Source of the DNA: Pseudovibrio zosterae
GTDB lineage: Bacteria > Pseudomonadota > Alphaproteobacteria > Rhizobiales > Stappiaceae
Assembly: GCF_033843645.1 (NCBI RefSeq)
Contig: NZ_JAWXVZ010000005.1
Location: 310,001-374,000 of the forward strand
Reading direction: 5' to 3'
Length of the DNA stretch: 64,000 bases
This document shows, one piece after another, positions 60,033 to 64,000 of the stretch. The position numbers and the translations under genes were made by a program. Each line of letters starts with the position of its first letter. Position 1 is the first letter of the stretch. The notes below the pieces were generated by a model. The model was given only the letters and a program-made list of their open reading frames with translations. It ran no database searches and was not told the DNA's origin.

Positions 60033-61106
60033 TCAGTTCGGCAGGGCCGCGTCAAAACCTTTGACGAAGAAGTTCATGCCTAGCAGTTGCTCATCGGTGA
60101 TTGTAACACCTTCTTCGAGAAACAGCGTGCCATCCTGCTTGTAGATTGGACCAGTGAAGGGCTCGAACTCGCCGGATTCCAGCTTGGCAATGGTTGCTTC
60201 TGCCGCTTCCTTGACCTCATCGGACACGTTGCGGATCGGGGCCAGTTTCACCATGCCGGTGTCGATGCCACCCCAAGTGTCTGTCGGCTCCCATGTGCCA
60301 TCAAGCACCGCCTGTACACGCTCGATGTAGTATGGCGTCCAGTCGTTAAGGAGTGCAGAAGCCTGAGAGGTCTCTGCGAACTTGATGTTGTCAGAGGCCT
60401 GCGCAAATGCCAGAACGCCGCGCTCCTGCGCAATCTGCAATGGTGCCGGGCTGTCCGTATGCTGGAGAATGACATCAACGCCCTGATCTACCAGAGCCTT
60501 GGCCGCATCAGCTTCACGGCCCGGATCATACCAGGAGTTGACCCAAACAACTTTAACCTTGAACTCAGGGTTTACGGACTGAGCACCCAGCATGAAGGCG
60601 TTCATGCCGCGCACCACCTCTGGGATTGGGTAGGCGCCAATGTAGCCAGCCGTTCCGGTTTCGGAGGCTTTGGCCGCGATCTGGCCCATCACATAGCGGG
60701 CTTCGTAAAAGCGGCCATTGTAGGTCGCCATGTTCTTGGCGCGCTTGAAGCCGGTGGCGTGCTCGAACTTCACTTTCGGGAACCGCTTCGCCACTTTCAG
60801 GGTCGGGTTCATGAAACCGAAGGAAGTCGAGAAAATCAGGTCGTGGCCAGAACGCGCAAGGCGTTCAACGGCCCGTTCGGCGTCTGCGCCACCCGGCACG
60901 TTCTCGATGAATGTGGTTTCCACCTTGTTGCCGAAATGGACTTCAACGGCCTTGCGGGCAAGGTCATGCTGGTAGGAGTAGCCATGATCGGATACCGGTC
61001 CGACGTAAACGAAGCCGACTTTCAGCGCTTCGTCGGCAACGGATGTTCCGGCACCCAAACCGAGTGCCAGTGCAGCAGTAACGAGAAATTTTGATAGTTT
61101 GCGCAT
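60033..61106 (-). CDS. BMP-family periplasmic purine-binding protein, paralogue 1
   Basis: 357 residues from ATG 61106 (MRKLSKFLVTAALALGLGAG), after a ribosome site in the upstream sequence; a longer frame from 61526 is out of family. Signal peptide 1-24. The core is SDHGYSYQHDLARKAVEVHFG, SGHDLIFSTSFGFMNPTLKVAKRFP, VWVNSWYDPGREADAAKALVDQG and HTDSPAPLQIAQERG. It has the same length and gene order as its neighbour, so the pair arose by tandem duplication. Different ligand preference would explain keeping both; the ligand-loop at SDN-IKFAETSQA differs from SDM-IKFAPNAQM. Confidence 0.92.
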   Translation of the reverse strand: MRKLSKFLVTAALALGLGAGTSVADEALKVGFVYVGPVSDHGYSYQHDLARKAVEVHFGNKVETTFIENVPGGADAERAVERLARSGHDLIFSTSFGFMNPTLKVAKRFPKVKFEHATGFKRAKNMATYNGRFYEARYVMGQIAAKASETGTAGYIGAYPIPEVVRGMNAFMLGAQSVNPEFKVKVVWVNSWYDPGREADAAKALVDQGVDVILQHTDSPAPLQIAQERGVLAFAQASDNIKFAETSQASALLNDWTPYYIERVQAVLDGTWEPTDTWGGIDTGMVKLAPIRNVSDEVKEAAEATIAKLESGEFEPFTGPIYKQDGTLFLEEGVTITDEQLLGMNFFVKGFDAALPN

Positions 61107-61151
61107 GGATGCACGATCCCATCTAGTCATTGGGTCCACTGGAGGAAGATG

Positions 61152-61184
61152 CTGGCCACCGGCATGGACCGTACCGCTGGCCAG
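61152..61184 (-). other. Intercistronic hairpin between permease and bmp paralogue 1
   Basis: CTGGCCA (61152-61158) and TGGCCAG (61178-61184) form a 7-bp stem with a longer loop that has inner pairing. There is no T-run; it resembles the other stems of this operon. Confidence 0.45.
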
Positions 61185-61192
61185 TGAGGGCC

Positions 61193-62113
61193 CTATCGAT
61201 CGGGCGAGAATGGTCTGCCAAGGCAGGCTGGCGTGTTGGCTCGGGTCACCGCCTGATTGCGGGAGATGATGACCAGAACAACGATAGTCGCCAGATATGG
61301 CAGAGCCGACATGAGCTGAGACGGCAGGCCGATGCCAGCCGCTTGGGCGTGGAACTGAAGCACCGAAACCGCACCAAACAGATAAGCACCAACGAGAAGA
61401 CGCAGCGGGCGCCAGCTTGCAAACACAACAAGCGCCAGCGCGATCCAGCCGCGGCCTGCGGTCATCCCCTCCACCCACTGCGGGGTGTAGACGAGAGACA
61501 GGTAGCCGCCGGCAAGACCGGAACACGCACCGCCAAACAAAACCGCCAGATAGCGTACTTTCAATACGGAGTAGCCAAGAGCGTGGGCTGAGGTGTGGTT
61601 GTCACCCACAGCGCGGATGACAAGCCCTGCCCGCGTCTTGAACAGGAAGTAGTAAACAGCCGCGACCAGCGCCAGCGAGATGTAAACCAGAATGTCCTGA
61701 GACAGCAGCACCGTGCCGATAAACGGGATATCGGAAAGACCGGGGATGTGCAGCACCGGCAATTTGATGCCCGGCTGGCCAATGAACGCTTCACCCAGCA
61801 TGCCCGAAAGGCCAAGACCGAGAATGGTTAGCGCCAGACCGGTTGCCACCTGATTGGTCATGAGGTTCAAGGTCAAGAACCCGAACAGCAAGGCCATGGC
61901 CATGCCAGCGAACATGGAGGCCACCACGCCAAGGTAAGGCGAGCCGCTCATGGCGGTGATGGCAAAGCCCATGACGGCGCCAACGATCATCATGCCCTCG
62001 ACGCCCAGATTGAGAACCCCGGAGCGCTCGGTGATGAGTTCACCGATAGCGGCGAGCAGCAGCGGCGTTGATGCGGTGATGATGGTCAGCAGAATAGGTT
62101 CAAGCGCGCTCAT
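61193..62113 (-). CDS. BMP-type ABC importer, permease protein 2
   Basis: A 306-residue permease of the YufQ/NupQ group. It shows LLLAAIGELITERSGVLNLGVEGMMIVGAVMGF near residue 20, the loop RAVGDNHTSAHALGYSVLKVRYLAVLFGGACSGLAGGYLSL and about eight hydrophobic segments. Its start overlaps the other permease by 14 bp. It works with the ATPase and the BMP binding proteins. Confidence 0.91.
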   Translation of the reverse strand: MSALEPILLTIITASTPLLLAAIGELITERSGVLNLGVEGMMIVGAVMGFAITAMSGSPYLGVVASMFAGMAMALLFGFLTLNLMTNQVATGLALTILGLGLSGMLGEAFIGQPGIKLPVLHIPGLSDIPFIGTVLLSQDILVYISLALVAAVYYFLFKTRAGLVIRAVGDNHTSAHALGYSVLKVRYLAVLFGGACSGLAGGYLSLVYTPQWVEGMTAGRGWIALALVVFASWRPLRLLVGAYLFGAVSVLQFHAQAAGIGLPSQLMSALPYLATIVVLVIISRNQAVTRANTPACLGRPFSPDR

Positions 62114-63191
62114 GAGCGCCTCCTGCCTTTGGTGCCGACTTGATCAGCCGGATGCGGTAAAGAATGAGGGTGTCACAGGCCAGAACGAAGAACAGCAGCA
62201 TGCCCTGGAAAACGCGCGTGATCTTGTCAGACAGGCCGAGGGCCACCTGCGCGGATTCACCACCGATGTAAGACAGCGCCAGAAGCAAGCCTGCAAACAC
62301 GATCCCGATCGGATTCAAACGGCCAAGGAAGGCAACGATGATCGCGGTAAAGCCGTAGCCCGGCGAAATGACGGGAGTGAGCTGGCCGATGGAACCGGAG
62401 ACTTCGGCCATGCCAGCAATGCCGGCAAAAGCGCCAGAAACCATGAAGCCGAACCACACAATGCCCCTATGGGAAAAGCCCGCAAAGCGCCCTGCCCGCG
62501 GCGTTTCACCCATGACCTTGATTTCAAAGCCTTTCAGGGTCTGCGACAGCATGAACCAGATCACGAAGACAGCCACGAGCGCAAACACGAAGCCCAGATG
62601 CAAACGGCCATCCCCAAGGGTCATGAGCGTGTGTGCATCGTCGAAAATGCGGCTTTCGGGGAAATTGAAGCCATCCGGATCGCGCCATGGGCCGCGCACC
62701 AGATAGTCGAGCAGGAACTGAGCCACATAGACCAGCATGAGGCTGGTCAGGATCTCGTTGGTGCCGAACCGCGTCTTCAGAAACGCGGGTACGGAAGCCC
62801 AGACCATGCCGCCAAGCGCCCCCATGAGGACCATGAGAGGCATGGCCATTGGCCCGGTGTATTCATGAAACAGAATTGGGATCATGGACCCGGCAAGCGC
62901 ACCGATGGTGAACTGACCCTCTGCGCCAATGTTCCAGTTGTTTGAAAGGAAACAGACCGATAGCCCCACCGCGATGAGGATGAGCGGACCGGCCTTGACC
63001 AGCAGCTCTTCAATGGACCACTGGTTGGTCAGTGGTTCAATGAAGAATGCATAAAGCGCTTCACCGGGGTTATACCCCATGGCGGCAAACAGGATGCCGC
63101 CCGCGACAACTGTGAGACCCAGAGCGACGACCGGCGACAGCACGGTCATCAACGCGGAGTGCTCGGAACGTTTTTCAAGCTCGAGCCGCAT
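62100..63191 (-). CDS. BMP-type ABC importer, permease protein 1
   Basis: 363 residues from ATG 63191 (MRLELEKRSE); a longer frame from 63230 overlaps the ATPase gene and lacks family sequence. About nine helices. The motif ICFLSNNWNIGAEGQFTIGALAGS-type appears near residue 100 (SVCFLSNNWNIGAEGQ) and the loop FEIKVMGETPRAGRFAGFSHRGIVWFGFMVSGAFAGIAG is typical of the YufP/NupP group. It overlaps the ATPase gene by 17 bp and its partner permease by 14 bp. Confidence 0.91.
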   Translation of the reverse strand: MRLELEKRSEHSALMTVLSPVVALGLTVVAGGILFAAMGYNPGEALYAFFIEPLTNQWSIEELLVKAGPLILIAVGLSVCFLSNNWNIGAEGQFTIGALAGSMIPILFHEYTGPMAMPLMVLMGALGGMVWASVPAFLKTRFGTNEILTSLMLVYVAQFLLDYLVRGPWRDPDGFNFPESRIFDDAHTLMTLGDGRLHLGFVFALVAVFVIWFMLSQTLKGFEIKVMGETPRAGRFAGFSHRGIVWFGFMVSGAFAGIAGMAEVSGSIGQLTPVISPGYGFTAIIVAFLGRLNPIGIVFAGLLLALSYIGGESAQVALGLSDKITRVFQGMLLFFVLACDTLILYRIRLIKSAPKAGGAHERA

Positions 63192-64000
63192 GTGCCTGCC
63201 CTTCGTCCGATTTTGAGGCGTTCTTTTCACCCATGCCCGCCATCAGCATGCCGATGCGCTCGCGTGTCATCACGTTCGCAGGCTCTGCTGGAGACAGTTG
63301 GCCACGGGAGATGACCGCAATCCGATCACTCACCTCATAAATTTCATCAAGATCTTGAGAGATAACGAGAACCGCCGCCCCCGTGCGCGCCAGATCAATC
63401 AGCGCTTGCCGGATCAGCGCCGCAGCACCGGCATCAACACCCCAGGTGGGTTGGTTGATGACCATGACGCGCGGCTTGCGGTCCAGTTCACGACCCACAA
63501 CGAACTTTTGCAGATTGCCCCCCGACAGCGAGCGTGCCTCGGGGTTGTCGTGAGTCATGCGCACGTCGTAGTTCACCTTGATGCGCTGTTCCATCTCCGC
63601 TGCGTTGCCACGCTTCAGGATGCCACGCAAAAGCAGGCTGGGCTCGGTGCTGAACCGGGTCAGCATCACGTTGTCGGACAGCCGGAAGCCCGGCACAGCA
63701 CCATGGCCAAGACGTTCTTCAGGAACAAAAGCTGCGCCCAGTTTGCGCCGTGGGTTGATCTTCTTCTTGCCGACCGGAACGCCGAGAAGATTGACGGCAT
63801 GAACGTTCTCAACACGGCGCTCGCCAGAGATCGCATCGAACAGTTCACTTTGACCGTTGGCCGCGATGCCTGCAATGCCGACCACCTCACCTGCAAAGAC
63901 CTCAAGGTTGATGTCCTTGAGCTCAATACCAAAGGCGTTGTCTGCTGGCAGGTTCAGATCGCGCAGCGTGATCAATGGGTTGCCTGTGGTTATTTCAGAG
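63175..64000 (-). CDS. BMP-type ABC importer, ATP-binding protein (C-terminal part; cut by window edge)
   Basis: The open frame runs to the right edge of the window, so the gene starts beyond it; about 275 C-terminal residues are visible, the second ABC domain of a 500-residue dual ATPase (YufO/NupO type). The domain has the degenerate second P-loop GIAANGQSEL, ERLGHGAVP, signature LSGGNLQKFVVGRELDRKP and Walker B-like VMVINQPTWGVDAGA (Asn-Gln-Pro where DEP is usual). VISQDLDEIYEVSDRIAVISRG is the switch region. It pairs with the two permeases, overlapping the first by 17 bp. Confidence 0.9.
   Translation of the reverse strand, partial: SEITTGNPLITLRDLNLPADNAFGIELKDINLEVFAGEVVGIAGIAANGQSELFDAISGERRVENVHAVNLLGVPVGKKKINPRRKLGAAFVPEERLGHGAVPGFRLSDNVMLTRFSTEPSLLLRGILKRGNAAEMEQRIKVNYDVRMTHDNPEARSLSGGNLQKFVVGRELDRKPRVMVINQPTWGVDAGAAALIRQALIDLARTGAAVLVISQDLDEIYEVSDRIAVISRGQLSPAEPANVMTRERIGMLMAGMGEKNASKSDEGQAHAARA

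Noticed and set aside
60087..61094. 335-codon plus-strand frame
   Set aside because: Antisense to the BMP binding-protein gene.
61950..62945. 331-codon plus-strand frame
   Set aside because: Antisense to the two permease genes; rich in His and Gln as expected of a reverse frame of hydrophobic codons.

Overview
This 64 kb window is chromosomal DNA from an alphaproteobacterium, most likely a marine member of the Hyphomicrobiales such as the Stappiaceae (Pseudovibrio/Labrenzia-like). This assignment is inference. It rests on an ExoR-type Sel1 protein, a small NDUFS4-like complex I subunit beside tRNA-Arg, a fused SecDF, the order rlpA-dacF-tmk-holB-metG-tatD-MBL, a PuuD-type urate hydroxylase, and moderate GC content. 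Coding is dense on both strands and nearly all genes look intact. The signs of mobile DNA are a truncated tyrosine recombinase next to tRNA-Arg and an AT-rich orphan gene near a decayed tRNA-Ser copy.

Layout, left to right. 1-6.3 kb: start of parE, exoR-like gene, a candidate small RNA, three tandem identical tRNA-Pro genes, a Pit phosphate transporter with a possible PhoB site, the complex I subunit, tRNA-Arg and the recombinase remnant. 6.3-10.8 kb: a leftward cluster of a membrane-anchored rhodanese, a GltD/DsrL-like iron-sulfur flavoprotein, an HdrB-like CCG protein and a TVP38 membrane protein. This looks like an uncharacterised sulfur or thiol redox unit. 11.6-14.7 kb: a type I secretion ABC transporter and adaptor with no substrate gene nearby. 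14.7-16.9 kb: GNAT, DUF4174 and glutathionyl-hydroquinone reductase genes. 17.0-27.3 kb: a complete AI-2 uptake and processing locus, lsrR-lsrK-cupin leftward and lsrFACDBGE rightward, with mirrored candidate LsrR sites between them. 27.3-34.2 kb: a 32-residue membrane protein, a secreted protein with a caspase-like His/Cys pattern, a secreted amidohydrolase, a PhoD-like phosphatase and an SDR protein. 35-39.6 kb: secDF, then an MFS exporter divergent from its TetR regulator. 40-41.5 kb: the orphan gene and the tRNA-Ser pair. 41.8-49.4 kb: the cell-envelope and housekeeping run rlpA to MBL, in which the DacF-type penicillin-binding protein has lost all three catalytic motifs and is preceded by a start-codon-masking hairpin. 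50-54 kb: MarR with a hydrolase, a histidine-rich protein with a duplicated metal-binding module, a TetR gene with two palindromic sites, and a stand-alone FlhB C-terminal-like protein. 54.4-64 kb: a leftward purine/ureide catabolic operon (BMP-type ABC transporter with two paralogous binding proteins, puuD, uraD, allC, M20 hydrolase).

How the parts work together. The lsr locus would import AI-2, phosphorylate it and degrade it, with phospho-AI-2 relieving LsrR repression. The right-hand operon would import a purine-related compound, oxidise urate (PuuD), decarboxylate OHCU (UraD) and hydrolyse allantoate (AllC). All family calls come from reading the translated sequences; no database search was run.
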